A DNA stretch of 64,000 bases from JAJEFO01 sp965208685 (GCA_965208685.1 CBDBPL010000007.1:1860001-1924000), one strand, 5' to 3'; positions 1-8,605 are shown, counted from the stretch's first letter. Made by a program: numbers and translations. The notes: generated by a model from the sequence alone, not told the origin.

Positions 1-83
1 ACGCCGTACCTTTCGCAGAATGCGCGAACGACCTTCACTATGGCGCCTGGGTCATCTACGAGCTGGGTCAGGTCGTCCTTCAT
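1..83 (-). CDS. 5' part of an unidentified gene, cut by window edge
   Basis: Reading the minus strand from an ATG at 83 gives 27 uninterrupted codons to the window edge, beginning MKDDLTQLVDDPGAIVK. A promoter with TTGACG and TATCCC 17 bp apart lies upstream, and the shared TAGTGGG direct-repeat operator sits between that -10 and the start codon. A GGGAAG sequence precedes the ATG. The family cannot be named from 27 residues. Because it is the only window gene with the operator downstream of its -10, it could be the regulator that binds the element or simply another target. The coding call rests on promoter context and an open frame, so it is tentative. Confidence 0.4.
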   Translation of the reverse strand, partial: MKDDLTQLVDDPGAIVKVVRAFCERYG

Positions 84-86
84 CGC

Positions 87-135
87 TTCCCACTTTTTGC
101 CCACTAGGGATAGCCGTCCGCCCCGTCGGCGTCAA
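87..135 (-). promoter_or_regulatory. Promoter with direct-repeat operator, site A
   Basis: On the minus strand a -35 TTGACG (135-130) and -10 TATCCC (112-107) are 17 bp apart. Directly downstream is the operator at 106-87, TAGTGGG then AAGTGGG with an 11-bp period. On the plus strand the paired CCCA cores are at 89-92 and 100-103. This is the first of five such elements in the window. It would control the truncated gene at 1-83. Confidence 0.55.
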
Positions 136-147
136 TCAGGTCGGGGA

Positions 148-624
148 TCAATCCCGGACGAGAAAGGTGCCCTCGATCTCGACCGGCTGGCGGTCGACCA
201 GGGTCTCCACGCCAACGGAGGATCGCGCATGCTGTCCGATCTCGGGGCCAAAGACCTCGAAAAAGAGGTCGCTGGCTCCGTTCAGCACGGCATTGGGACG
301 TTCGAAGTCCGGGTGCGCGTTGATCATGCCAAGGATCTTGACCACCTTCTCGACCTTGTCGAGATCGCCGACATGGTGCTTGACCGTCGCGATCATCTTG
401 ATGGCGAGCGCCCGCGCGGTCTCTGTCGCCTCCGCCTCGGTGATGTCCAGATCAACCTTGCCGCGCCGCTTGACGGATTCGTCCTCCAGGAGTGCGGCGC
501 CATGACCCGACACGTAGAGCATGTTGCCCACGCGCACGGCGCTGGCGCGGTTGGGGCTTGGCAGGACGAGCGGGGCTGGCAGGGAGATTCCCATTTCCGC
601 GAGACGGGCTTCGATCCTTGGCAT
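148..624 (-). CDS. RidA (YjgF/YER057c/UK114) family protein
   Basis: The protein has 158 residues, starting at ATG 624 behind a GGAGG ribosome-binding site. The RidA fold is recognised from LYVSGHGA in the first third and the C-terminal segment GPEIGQHARSSVGVETL. RidA proteins hydrolyse reactive enamine/imine intermediates released by PLP enzymes; many family members are tied to catabolic operons instead. Family length is usually 110-155 residues, so this is complete. It is transcribed away from the TRAP and oxygenase genes, and the shared operator (699-718) lies between the two directions, so it may belong to the same regulon. Its substrate is unknown. Confidence 0.85.
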   Translation of the reverse strand: MPRIEARLAEMGISLPAPLVLPSPNRASAVRVGNMLYVSGHGAALLEDESVKRRGKVDLDITEAEATETARALAIKMIATVKHHVGDLDKVEKVVKILGMINAHPDFERPNAVLNGASDLFFEVFGPEIGQHARSSVGVETLVDRQPVEIEGTFLVRD

Positions 625-689
625 TCTCTTTCCTCCGTTGGAACCTGCGCCCCTTCTAAGCAGCAAGTGAAGACGTTCGCAATTTTCGC

Positions 690-719
690 TTGCAATTCTG
701 CCCATTTTCTGCCCACTAA
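690..719 (+). promoter_or_regulatory. Promoter with direct-repeat operator, site B
   Basis: Plus-strand TTGCAA (690-695) is followed after 18 bp by CACTAA (714-719). The operator (699-718) overlaps this -10, with CCCA cores at 701-704 and 712-715 (11-bp period). The 20-bp operator core is identical to site D in front of the intact LigM-like gene (17244-17263), and the flanks are also similar. The promoter faces the demethylase remnant and the TRAP operon. The operator may also affect divergent ridA. Confidence 0.55.
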
Positions 720-779
720 TTGGAAAGCCCGATCGTCTGCGGATCGTCACGCGTTTCGCAGGCCCGAGTGGAGGCGCCG

Positions 780-1014
780 ATGACCATCGCGACCCTCGAA
801 GACAAGATCAAGGCCTCCGCCGGTCCGGTCGACATGCCGCGCAACGCGCCATCGGGCCCCTGCCGGTTTCCGATCAGGGCCGAGTTCGCCAACTGGCGTG
901 ACGAGCAGGAAGCTTGGCAGCGCGGCCAAGCCCGCCATCGAGCGTCGTGTCGAGGCAGAGATCGCCTGCACCTTGGAGCCCTGCCCGATCTCGGCTGAAG
1001 CACGCGAAGCCTAA
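780..1014 (+). pseudogene. Collapsed LigM-like aminomethyltransferase gene
   Basis: From ATG 780 the first ~50 codons (MTIATLEDKI..., NWRDEQEAWQ) match the N-terminus of the intact LigM-like protein at 17294. Near 920 the match jumps, in another frame, to the C-terminal ~28 residues (KPAIERRVEAEIACT... then EPCPISAEAREA, stop at 1012-1014). Roughly 370 central codons are missing and the two ends are out of frame, so this is an internal deletion relic and not a small gene. It keeps a promoter region nearly identical to that of the full-length paralogue, and the TRAP operon now directly follows it. The product cannot be functional. Confidence 0.85.
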
Positions 1015-1097
1015 AGGAGACAGGCCAATTGGGGAGAAAGAAACCAGGCAAACTCCAGGCGCCTGCGAGCAGAAACAGACAAATAGGAGTTTGAGAC

Positions 1098-2093
1098 ATG
1101 ATCAAGTTGAAATCCGTGGCTACCGCGGCGGTTTCAGGAGCGTTGCTGCTGTCCGCCGGACCGACCCTGGCTGAAACCCTAAGGCTGGTCACAAACTGGG
1201 CGCCGGGCGTCTACTCGGTCGACCGGACGCTTCAGTTCGTCGAGGTGTTCAACGCCAGCGACGCTGCCAAGGCCGCAGACATCCGGATCGAGCATGTCGG
1301 CGGACCCGAAGTCACGCCGGCCACCGAGCAGCTGACCGCAGTCACCAACGGAGTGTTCGACATGCTGTTCGGCGCGGCCGGCTACTACGTCGGAACCGTG
1401 CCGGAATCCCGCGCGATCTACGGCACGTCGATCACCCCGATGCAGGCCCGGGAAACGGGCGCGACCGACCTTCTCAACACGATCTACGAAGAGAAGGCCA
1501 ATGCACATGTCCTGGGCTGGGTCGCGGCCGGCGTCGGCTACCATATCTGGCTGAAGGAAGAGCCCGAGCTCGATGACAACGGGCTTCCGGTCCTGAACGA
1601 TGTCAAGATCCGGTCTTCCGGATTCTACAACACCTGGCTCGAAAGATACGGCGCGACGACCGTGACGGTCCCGGCGCCCGACATCTACAACGCGCTTGAA
1701 CGCGGCGTCGTGGATGGCGCTGCCTGGCCGGGGCTCGGAATCGTCGATTTCGGCTTCCACAAGTTCATCGGCTACCGGATCGATCCGCCCATCTGGCAGT
1801 TCGACAACCTGCTTTGGGTAAACAGGGACAAGTGGAACAGCCTTACCGATGCCCAGCGCACGGCATTGAGCGAGGCCGTGAAATCATTCGAGCCGGAGGC
1901 GCATGCCTTCTACGAAGACCTTGCGGCAAAGGAGAAGGCCGAGGTCGAGGCTTCGGGTGTCAAGTCCTACACGCTCAGTCCCGAGGCCGAAGCCGACTAT
2001 GTCGCCCACGCCCGGACGGTTCAGTGGGACAAGCTTCAGTCGACCAATTCGCCCTATTGGGACCAGCTCCGCGCTGCGCTGCCGGCCGATTGA
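1098..2093 (+). CDS. TRAP transporter substrate-binding protein (DctP family)
   Basis: The protein has 331 residues, with ATG 1098 behind TAGGAG. Residues 1-25 form a Sec signal peptide ending near TLAE, so it should be periplasmic. The mature part has the DctP layout: early strand ETLRLVTNWAPG, the YNALERGVVDGAAWPG segment that forms the binding cleft in the second half, and an EAxAFYEDLAAKEK helix near the end. DctP proteins capture small carboxylates or related acids and pass them to the membrane subunits. The two membrane subunits follow immediately. The ligand is unknown; the co-transcribed oxygenases suggest an organic acid. Confidence 0.9.
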   Translation: MIKLKSVATAAVSGALLLSAGPTLAETLRLVTNWAPGVYSVDRTLQFVEVFNASDAAKAADIRIEHVGGPEVTPATEQLTAVTNGVFDMLFGAAGYYVGTVPESRAIYGTSITPMQARETGATDLLNTIYEEKANAHVLGWVAAGVGYHIWLKEEPELDDNGLPVLNDVKIRSSGFYNTWLERYGATTVTVPAPDIYNALERGVVDGAAWPGLGIVDFGFHKFIGYRIDPPIWQFDNLLWVNRDKWNSLTDAQRTALSEAVKSFEPEAHAFYEDLAAKEKAEVEASGVKSYTLSPEAEADYVAHARTVQWDKLQSTNSPYWDQLRAALPAD

Positions 2094-2105
2094 TTCGCCG
2101 CTCAG

Positions 2106-2630
2106 ATGGTGCCGCTCATCCGGGCCTACGACCGCTTGATCGTGATGCTCGCGCTTGTCGCGAGCATCATGGTCGGCGCCGTGTTCGTGCTGATCGTCGC
2201 CGATGTCGGCATGCGCACAGCCGGCCTGCGACCGCCGGTCTTTTCCAGCGCGGTGTCGGAATATGCGTTGATCTACGTCACGATGCTTGCCGCTCCCTGG
2301 CTGGTGCGGGAGCGGGGGCATGTGCGGATCGACAGCTTTCTGAGCTTTCTGCCGGAAGCGGCGAGGCGACGGGTCGAGCGGGTCCTCATTCTCGTCTGCA
2401 TCGCGCTCTGCCTCTTGGCGACCTGGCTGGCCGGCGATTTCGCTGTCGAGTTCTGGCGCAAGGGCGCGATCGACGTCCGCTCCATCGAGATCCCGCGCGC
2501 GCTCCTGTTCGTGCCCCTTGCTGTCGGCTTCTTCCTGTGTGCCGTGGAATTCGCGCGGATGTTGGTGATCGGCGAAACGCTGACTGCCCCCGGCGACGGC
2601 GAGCAAACGCCCTTTGAAGGCGAGATTTGA
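2106..2630 (+). CDS. TRAP transporter small membrane subunit (DctQ family)
   Basis: The protein has 174 residues and starts 12 bp after the binding-protein gene. Four hydrophobic segments are visible (about residues 12-36, 50-70, 90-112, 130-152), as expected for DctQ. The stretch APWLVRERGHVRIDSF after the second segment is typical of the family. DctQ pairs with DctM to make a sodium-dependent secondary importer. Its TGA overlaps the ATG of the next gene (TGATG), indicating translational coupling. Confidence 0.9.
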   Translation: MVPLIRAYDRLIVMLALVASIMVGAVFVLIVADVGMRTAGLRPPVFSSAVSEYALIYVTMLAAPWLVRERGHVRIDSFLSFLPEAARRRVERVLILVCIALCLLATWLAGDFAVEFWRKGAIDVRSIEIPRALLFVPLAVGFFLCAVEFARMLVIGETLTAPGDGEQTPFEGEI

Positions 2631-3946
2631 TGCCGGAGTGGTATGTCTCCGGCGGACTGGCACTGGGCGCGATCCTGCTCCTGATGTTCCTGTCGATGCC
2701 GGTGGCGTTCGCCTTCCTCCTTGTCAGCTTCGGGGGCATGTACTGGCTGGTAGGCATGCCGGGCGTCAGCCAGGTGATCGCGAATGCCAGCGTTTCGGTC
2801 ACGCACTTTGTCTTCCTGCCGATCCCGCTGTTCCTGCTGATGGGGGAGCTGTTCTTCAACGGCGGCGTCGCGAAGAAGGTCTTTGACGCCGTCGACACCC
2901 TGATCGGGCAGATGCGCGGGCGGCTGTCCTACGTCACGATTTTCGGCGGAACCACCTTTGCCGCGCTGACCGGAACGTCGATGGGCAACACCGCGATGCT
3001 GGGCTCGCTCCTGGTGCCGGAAATGAGCCGCAGGGGCTACGCAAAGCGCATGTCGATGGGACCCATTCTCGGCGTGGGCGGGCTGGCCATCCTGATCCCG
3101 CCTTCGGGCCTTGGCGTGCTTCTGGGCAGCCTGGCCAAGATCGACATCGGGCGGCTCCTGATCGCCGGGGTGCTGCCCGGGCTCCTGCTCGCGGCCATCT
3201 ACCTCGTGCTCATCTGGGTGATGATCCGGCTCGACCCCGCATCGGTGCCCGAAGACGGCCCGGTCGACCACCCGTTCTCCGAAAAGGTCCGGGTGATCTT
3301 CACCCATATCCTGCCGCTGTCGGTGATCGTCTTCATGGTGATCGGGCTGATCCTCCTGGGCATCGCCACGCCGACCGAAAGCGCGGCCTTCGGCGTGCTG
3401 GGCGTGCTGATCGTGGCCTATGCCTTCGGCGGCCTGACCTGGGGCGCCATCGCCAAGTCGCTTCGGGGCACGGTGAAGGTCACGACGATGATCCTCCTGA
3501 TCGTCGCCGCGTCGTCGACGTTCTCGCAGCTTCTGGCGTTCTCGGGCGCCACGTCGGGCATGATCCGTGCGGTCAGCGCCGTGGAGCTTTCGCCGGTAAT
3601 GGTCGTCGTGGTGATGTTCGCGATTCTGCTCTTCATGGGGATGTTCATGGATCAGGCGTCGATCATGATGCTGACGATCCCGATCTTCTTCCCGATCGCC
3701 CAGGCGCAAGGATTCGACCTGATCTGGTTCGGAATCATCATGCTGCTGGCGCTCGAGATGAGCGGCGTGACGCCGCCATTCGGGCTGAACCTGTTCGTCA
3801 TGCTCGGCGTTGCGCCCAAGGGCACGACCATGGCAGAGGTCGCGACAGCGGGCCTGCCGTTTCTCGGCTGCGGGCTGCTGCTGTTCGTGATCATGGTGAT
3901 CGAGCCGCACGTGGCGCTGTGGCTGCCGTCGCTCATGGTGAGGTAG
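2630..3946 (+). CDS. TRAP transporter large permease (DctM family)
   Basis: The protein has 438 residues. ATG 2630 is chosen over the in-frame TTG at 2627 because it forms the TGATG overlap with the DctQ gene. About 12 hydrophobic segments span the protein. DctM hallmarks include GTTFAALTGTSMGNTAMLG near residue 110, GGLAILIPPSGLGVLLG, and the C-terminal EMSGVTPPFGLNLFVM. It is the transport subunit of the inner-membrane TRAP system. The GST gene begins only 4 bp after its stop, so the transporter and downstream enzymes look like one operon. Confidence 0.93.
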   Translation: MPEWYVSGGLALGAILLLMFLSMPVAFAFLLVSFGGMYWLVGMPGVSQVIANASVSVTHFVFLPIPLFLLMGELFFNGGVAKKVFDAVDTLIGQMRGRLSYVTIFGGTTFAALTGTSMGNTAMLGSLLVPEMSRRGYAKRMSMGPILGVGGLAILIPPSGLGVLLGSLAKIDIGRLLIAGVLPGLLLAAIYLVLIWVMIRLDPASVPEDGPVDHPFSEKVRVIFTHILPLSVIVFMVIGLILLGIATPTESAAFGVLGVLIVAYAFGGLTWGAIAKSLRGTVKVTTMILLIVAASSTFSQLLAFSGATSGMIRAVSAVELSPVMVVVVMFAILLFMGMFMDQASIMMLTIPIFFPIAQAQGFDLIWFGIIMLLALEMSGVTPPFGLNLFVMLGVAPKGTTMAEVATAGLPFLGCGLLLFVIMVIEPHVALWLPSLMVR

Positions 3947-3950
3947 CGCT

Positions 3951-4826
3951 GTGACGCTGACCCTCTTTCATCACAACTCCTCGGTCTGCGCCGCCAAGGT
4001 GCGCGTCGCCCTGGCGGAGAAGGGACGCGAGTGGGAAAGCCGGCTGATGACGCTGAAGGGCGACCAGTTCGCGCCCGAATACCTGGCGCTGAACCCCGCC
4101 GCCGTGGTGCCGACCTTGGTGCACGATGACGCGGTGATCGTGGAGTCGAACGTCATCCTGGAATACCTCGACGACGCGTTCCCCGATCCGCCGCTGCGCC
4201 CTGCCCGACCCGCGGAGCGCGCGCGGATGCGGCTCTGGATGGAAGAGCTGGAGCAGGGCGAAAAGGGCGTGCACAAGGCGATCTCGGTCCTGACCTACGC
4301 GATCGCCTATCGGCACCACCTGATCGCGGAGGCCGGAAGCGAAGCGCCCGCGCGCCTGCTGCCCGTGATCAAGAGCAACATGAACCCCCTCAGCCGGGCG
4401 TGGCTGACGCCGGTCGTCCTGCATGGCATAGCGTCTGACAGCTTTCGGCACGCGATGGAACGGATGTACCGGCTGTGCGCGGACTTCGATGCCTGGCTGG
4501 AGAACAACGCGTGGCTGGCTGGCGGGACACACTCGCTCGCCGACATCGCGTTCGTGCCGTACCTGATCCGGCTGGAGCTTCTGGGTGTCGACGGGCTTTG
4601 GACCGACCGCCCGCATGTCGCGGACTGGTACGCCCGCCTGAATGCACGCGCTTCCACCGCGGAGGTGTGGGACTGGTATCACGCTGACTATGTCGGGACA
4701 TTGCGAGAGAGAGGTGCGGCGCACCGCGACGAGACCGCTGCCATGATCGCAGACCTGAGGAATGCAGCATGTCCTGCAGGTCCGGACGGGTGCGTGCCAC
4801 TTGGGGTTCGGGCCGGGACACGCTGA
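3951..4826 (+). CDS. Glutathione S-transferase, LigF/beta-etherase-like
   Basis: The protein has 291 residues from GTG 3951, 4 bp after the permease gene. An N-terminal thioredoxin-fold domain (1-80) carries NSSVCAAKVRVALAEKG and the cis-Pro/Glu-Ser segment VVPTLVHDDAVIVESNVILEYL cut by the family-typical layout. The helical C-terminal domain (90-250) has a long insert and the WLAGGTHSLADIAFVPY motif. The long C-terminal domain is reminiscent of LigF-type beta-etherases, which cleave aryl ether bonds with glutathione; this comparison is from memory and unaligned. The operon context (TRAP uptake, Rieske and 2-oxoglutarate oxygenases) fits catabolism of an organic compound. GST membership is firm; the ether-cleaving role is inference. 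Confidence 0.82.
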   Translation: MTLTLFHHNSSVCAAKVRVALAEKGREWESRLMTLKGDQFAPEYLALNPAAVVPTLVHDDAVIVESNVILEYLDDAFPDPPLRPARPAERARMRLWMEELEQGEKGVHKAISVLTYAIAYRHHLIAEAGSEAPARLLPVIKSNMNPLSRAWLTPVVLHGIASDSFRHAMERMYRLCADFDAWLENNAWLAGGTHSLADIAFVPYLIRLELLGVDGLWTDRPHVADWYARLNARASTAEVWDWYHADYVGTLRERGAAHRDETAAMIADLRNAACPAGPDGCVPLGVRAGTR

Positions 4827-4871
4827 AGACCAGAACCATCAACGGAAGGACGAGAATTCTCGGAAGGAATC

Positions 4872-5936
4872 ATGAAGCTCAGAACACACGCATTTCAAAG
4901 GAACGCCTGGTATGCGGCGGCCATGGGCGACGAGGTCACGCGCGAACCGATGCGCAGGATCATACTGGGCGACCCCGTCGTCCTCTTTCGCAAGCGCGCA
5001 GGCGAGGCGGTGGCCTTGGAAGACCGCTGCTGCCATCGGCTGTCGCCCCTGTCCCCCGGCCAGCTGATCGACGACACGATCGAGTGTCCCTATCACGGGC
5101 TGTGCTTCAACAGCGAGGGCGTCTGCACCCATGTGCCCGGCCAGGTCGACGTGCCCGAACATGCCAGGGTCAGGGCCTACGCCGCGATCGAGCGCTATGG
5201 CATCGTGTGGATCTGGGGCGGCGAGGCCGCCGGGGCCGACGTGACCAGGATGCCCGACTGGCGCTGGGTCGAGGACGAAGGCTGGACCGTCAAGGGCGGA
5301 CGCTTCAGCATCCCCTGTCATTACATGATGTCGGTCGACAACCTGATGGACCTGTCCCACGTGGGATACGTGCACAAGACCACCATCGGCTCGGCCTTGG
5401 ATGGCGAAGAGGCCGAAATCGACACCTTCGCCGAGAAGGATCACGTGACTGTCCGCCGCTGGACCAGGAACCGCCCGCCGCCACCCGCCTACGCCGCGAA
5501 GCACGGCGTCGAAGGGCTTGTCGACCGCTGGCAGATCATCGAGTTCCGCGCCCCCTGCCACGTGCGGACCTTCAAGGGGATGGGGCCGAACATGTACGGC
5601 GTTGAAGGCTTCGATTTCACGTCGGCCGAGGCGGATGCACCCGAATCCGCCGTTACCGTGAGCCGAGGCAATACCTGCATCACGCCGGAAACCGAGACCA
5701 GTTGCCACTACTTCACGGTTCACTGCCACCGTGGCCATGTTGAGGAAGAACGGCTCAACCAGATCTGGGCCTCGACGGTGGAGACGCTCAACCAGGATGT
5801 CGACATCCTCGCCCGCACCCAGGAGAACATCGCCTACAATCCCGACGCCGATCTTGTGTTCATCCATGTGGATGAAGGGGTCGAAAAGGCGCGACAGCTG
5901 GCGCGCATGGCGGTCCGGGTGGAGGAACGGGCATGA
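4872..5936 (+). CDS. Rieske non-heme iron oxygenase, alpha-subunit type
   Basis: The protein has 354 residues. The Rieske [2Fe-2S] ligands are C53/H55 and C72/H75 (CxH-x16-CxxH). The mononuclear iron site is in DNLMDLSHVGYVH (H163, H168) with a bridging acidic residue just before. Size and layout match VanA-like single-component oxygenase subunits that demethylate or hydroxylate aromatic acids. No reductase gene is adjacent, so electrons must come from elsewhere. Its last codons overlap the next gene by 4 bp (ATGA). The substrate is unknown; a methoxylated aromatic is plausible given the regulon. Confidence 0.9.
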   Translation: MKLRTHAFQRNAWYAAAMGDEVTREPMRRIILGDPVVLFRKRAGEAVALEDRCCHRLSPLSPGQLIDDTIECPYHGLCFNSEGVCTHVPGQVDVPEHARVRAYAAIERYGIVWIWGGEAAGADVTRMPDWRWVEDEGWTVKGGRFSIPCHYMMSVDNLMDLSHVGYVHKTTIGSALDGEEAEIDTFAEKDHVTVRRWTRNRPPPPAYAAKHGVEGLVDRWQIIEFRAPCHVRTFKGMGPNMYGVEGFDFTSAEADAPESAVTVSRGNTCITPETETSCHYFTVHCHRGHVEEERLNQIWASTVETLNQDVDILARTQENIAYNPDADLVFIHVDEGVEKARQLARMAVRVEERA

Positions 5937-6805
5937 AGGTCACCCCACTTGCCCGGGCCTTCGGCCTTCGCGTCGAAGGCGTCGATGTGCGGAACCTGTC
6001 GGACTCGGAACGCGGGGAGATCATCCGCGCCGGCAATGCGGCAGGCGTCGTTCACATCCCCGAACAGTCGCTGAGCGAAGCGGAACAGCTCGAGTTCACC
6101 CGCCTCTACGGCCGCGTCCGGGTCCTGCGCGTGAACCGCGCCCGGAACTCGCAGCGCCCGCCTGGCATCGTGGAAATCTCCAACGTCGACGCAGACGGCA
6201 ACATCGTGCCGCCCGGCAACGACATGATCCGGTTCTCCAAGGGCAACATGATGTGGCACTCGGACTATTCCTACACCGCGGACTGGGCCGCGCAGTCGAT
6301 CCTCTATGCGCTGGAGGCGGTGAGCGAAGGGGGCGAAACCGAGTGGGCCAGCACCGAGGCCGCCTATGACGCCCTGCCCGAGGCCGAGAAGGCGCGACTT
6401 TCAAGGCTGACCGCAACGCACGACCGGTTCCATTCGCGCATCAAGAACGGCTTCACGGACTTTACCGAGGAAGACTACAAGCTGACGCCTCCGGTTCCGC
6501 ATCCGCTGGTGACAACGCACCCGGTGACGGGGAGGAAGGCGCTTCTGCTTGGCAGCCACGTGAGCGCAATCGAGGGAATGAACGAGGCGGAGACGGAGGC
6601 GCTGGTGGCCGAATTGACGGCGCATTGCTGTCAGCCGGAATTCGTTTACAGCCATGTCTGGACGCCGGGAGACATCATCGTCTGGGACAACCGCTCGACG
6701 CTCCATCGCGGCCGGCCTGCCGACCCGACCGAGCGCAGGGTGATGCGCCGGACGGCAGTATTCGGGGAAGGCGTGGAAGGCCCTGAAGTCCAGGTGGCAA
6801 GTTGA
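5933..6805 (+). CDS. TauD/TfdA family 2-oxoglutarate-dependent dioxygenase
   Basis: The protein has 290 residues. The iron facial triad is H109-S-D111 and H258 (TLHRG), with the 2-oxoglutarate-binding arginine near 272 in RRVMRRTAVFG. The DVRNLSDSERGEI start is typical of TfdA-like enzymes. These Fe(II) enzymes oxidise a C-H next to O, S or N and often split ethers or sulfonates. It is translationally coupled to the Rieske gene (ATGA overlap), so the two oxygenases probably act in one pathway. The substrate cannot be read from sequence. Confidence 0.9.
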   Translation: MKVTPLARAFGLRVEGVDVRNLSDSERGEIIRAGNAAGVVHIPEQSLSEAEQLEFTRLYGRVRVLRVNRARNSQRPPGIVEISNVDADGNIVPPGNDMIRFSKGNMMWHSDYSYTADWAAQSILYALEAVSEGGETEWASTEAAYDALPEAEKARLSRLTATHDRFHSRIKNGFTDFTEEDYKLTPPVPHPLVTTHPVTGRKALLLGSHVSAIEGMNEAETEALVAELTAHCCQPEFVYSHVWTPGDIIVWDNRSTLHRGRPADPTERRVMRRTAVFGEGVEGPEVQVAS

Positions 6806-6835
6806 GCGGTCGTCGACCGGCCAGGAGCGTCGGCC

Positions 6836-7645
6836 ATGGGTTCTCTTGACGTCACCCTGTTGGGAACCGGCACGCCCAACCCGAATCCCGACCGGGCCGG
6901 CGCGTCCTATCTGTTCCGGGCTGCCGATTTCCGGTTCATGATCGACTGCGGTCCAGGGGCGCTGCTGCGCCTGGGCCAGGCGGGCGCGAACGCCAGCGAC
7001 ATCGACCACATGTTCTTTACCCACTACCACCTCGATCACTGGGCGGATTTCGGGCCGTTCCTGGTCAATCGGTGGATACGAGGAAACCGGACTCCGTTGC
7101 GCGTCTACGGCCCCGCCGGGCTGCAAGAGCTTGTCAGCAACGTCCTGGCATTGCATCGCCGCGACCTCGAATACCGAAGGCAGATACGTACCGAACCGAC
7201 GGACTTGCCCGAGGTCGTGGCGACCGAGATCGATGAGGGATTCGTCTTTGACCATCAGGGACTGACCGTTGCGCCGTTCGATGTCGCACATTACCCGATC
7301 GGTCAGCCCTTCGGATTCCGGGTCGAGGCGCGGGGCCGCAAGATCGTTTTCTCCGGCGACACGTGTCCCAACGACAACCTGATCAGGCATGCGCTGGACG
7401 CAGATGCGCTGATCCATGAATGCGTCGAATACGGTGCCTGGACCGCCACCGACATCGCGAAGGACCACATGCAGCGTGCGCACACGCCACCTGCCGAGCT
7501 GGGCCGCATGGCGACCGAGGCCAGGGCCCGGCTTTGCGTAACGACGCACATGCTGGCGGCGTCGCAGCCTGACGAGTTGCATCGTCAGATCCGGCAGGAA
7601 TTCTCCGGTCCGCTGGTGATCGGTCAGGACCTGATGACGCTGTAG
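6836..7645 (+). CDS. MBL-fold metallo-hydrolase (RNase Z-like group)
   Basis: The protein has 269 residues, 30 bp after the dioxygenase gene. The binuclear metal motif is H63-Y-H65-L-D67-H68, with a further metal Asp in VFSGDTCPNDN and a His in TTHM near the end. The start DVTLLGTGTPNPNPDRAG is typical of the RNase Z/arylsulfatase-like MBL group. Its position as last gene of the TRAP-GST-oxygenase set suggests hydrolysis of a pathway ester or lactone and not tRNA processing; that is inference. No terminator is evident in the ~240 bp that follow. Confidence 0.88.
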   Translation: MGSLDVTLLGTGTPNPNPDRAGASYLFRAADFRFMIDCGPGALLRLGQAGANASDIDHMFFTHYHLDHWADFGPFLVNRWIRGNRTPLRVYGPAGLQELVSNVLALHRRDLEYRRQIRTEPTDLPEVVATEIDEGFVFDHQGLTVAPFDVAHYPIGQPFGFRVEARGRKIVFSGDTCPNDNLIRHALDADALIHECVEYGAWTATDIAKDHMQRAHTPPAELGRMATEARARLCVTTHMLAASQPDELHRQIRQEFSGPLVIGQDLMTL

Positions 7646-7882
7646 ACCCCGTTTGTCGGCATGGTTCATGTTCGCCGCCCTTTCTCTGACCATGTTGACA
7701 GCCGAGTCGCCGTTGCCTGGCATGAAGGTCGGCATGACCAAAGCGCCCGCAGCCGGAAGGTCGCCGAATCGACGCAATCGGCAACGGGCGTCGGACGGCA
7801 ATGCCGGGTACCGCCGAAGGAAGGTTGCCGTTCGTGCAGACTGATCATCGGGCCAAGTCAGACCTGGCCGCCATGACCTTCG

Positions 7883-8296
7883 TCACGCCGATGCCCATCG
7901 GGTGGGTACGCCTTCTCGTTGAGCGGCGGCTGAAAGCTTGCGATCAAGTGTCCAAAAGGGTGTCTGCAACCGCAAAGCCAATTCAACGTACAGCGCGTCG
8001 TAGACCGTGAGCTGATGACTTCGGGCCAGCTGAACGACTCTGCTGCCGTCCGGTGCCTCATCAAGTCTCACTGCTATCGCATCAAGGATTGACAGTGCTT
8101 CAGACAGCGTGTCGACCGTCAGGCGCCTGCGTCTCTCCGAGACCACCAGAATGTTGCGCGTCTCGGCCCAAAACAGCATTGGCGCATGCAGTTCCGATGA
8201 TCCAAGATCTGCCAGTGAAGTGCTCTGGAATTCATCCGGGAGCAAGCAGGATGCGACAATCGAGGCGTCAATGACCATGGCGGGAGGGCTGGTCAT
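7883..8296 (-). CDS. vapC: PIN-domain toxin, VapC family
   Basis: The protein has 137 residues. PIN-domain acidic residues are visible: D10 in MVIDASIVAS, E45 in WAETRNIL, the D of VYDALYVELAL (about 101) and the D of TLDRKL (about 118). VapC toxins are Mg-dependent ribonucleases that cut tRNA or rRNA when not bound by antitoxin. ATG 8296 abuts the antitoxin stop codon (TAGATG), as in coupled toxin-antitoxin operons. An internal ATG at 8278 is an alternative start. It is transcribed convergently to the MBL gene. Confidence 0.88.
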   Translation of the reverse strand: MTSPPAMVIDASIVASCLLPDEFQSTSLADLGSSELHAPMLFWAETRNILVVSERRRRLTVDTLSEALSILDAIAVRLDEAPDGSRVVQLARSHQLTVYDALYVELALRLQTPFWTLDRKLSAAAQREGVPTRWASA

Positions 8297-8593
8297 CTAA
8301 CTGCCCGTGCGGGGGTCGTCCACTTTGGGAGGGATTGCCGGCTTCCGCCCTTCGTTTCTGGCGGAAAGAATGTCACTTGTGGTGAACATCCCGCATTCAT
8401 TGGCAATTCGGCCTCGCAACCTCTCGATACGCAATGCCAGGTCGGCGCGGTCACTGGTCGAATCCTGATTGATCGGCACCAACTGAGCGACGGGTCTTCC
8501 ACGCTTGGTGATGGTGATGCGTTCACCCGACTGGACCGATTCCAGCAGGGCAGAGAGGTGCGTTTTCGCTTCGAATGCACCGATTTCGCGCAT
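8297..8593 (-). CDS. Antitoxin of the VapC-type toxin, Phd/YefM-like
   Basis: The protein has 98 residues from ATG 8593. The N-terminus MREIGAFEAKTHLSALLES followed by GERITITKRGRPVAQLVP is the classic Phd/YefM DNA-binding fold, in which an antitoxin dimer represses its own promoter. The C-terminal ~45 residues should wrap the toxin. An open frame extends further upstream to 8665, but it runs through the promoter palindrome, so the shorter start is preferred. It is encoded directly before the toxin gene. Confidence 0.87.
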   Translation of the reverse strand: MREIGAFEAKTHLSALLESVQSGERITITKRGRPVAQLVPINQDSTSDRADLALRIERLRGRIANECGMFTTSDILSARNEGRKPAIPPKVDDPRTGS

Positions 8594-8605
8594 GATCTTC
8601 TTCCA

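Noticed and set aside
780..998. A genuine small protein from the demethylase remnant
   Set aside because: After ~50 residues the frame leaves the homologous sequence, whose true C-terminus continues in another frame; this is a deletion product.
2273..3910. Long minus-strand open frame opposite the TRAP permease
   Set aside because: Composition is His/Arg/Asp-rich with no domain, as expected for the antisense of a GC-rich membrane-protein gene; the DctQ/DctM reading is unambiguous.
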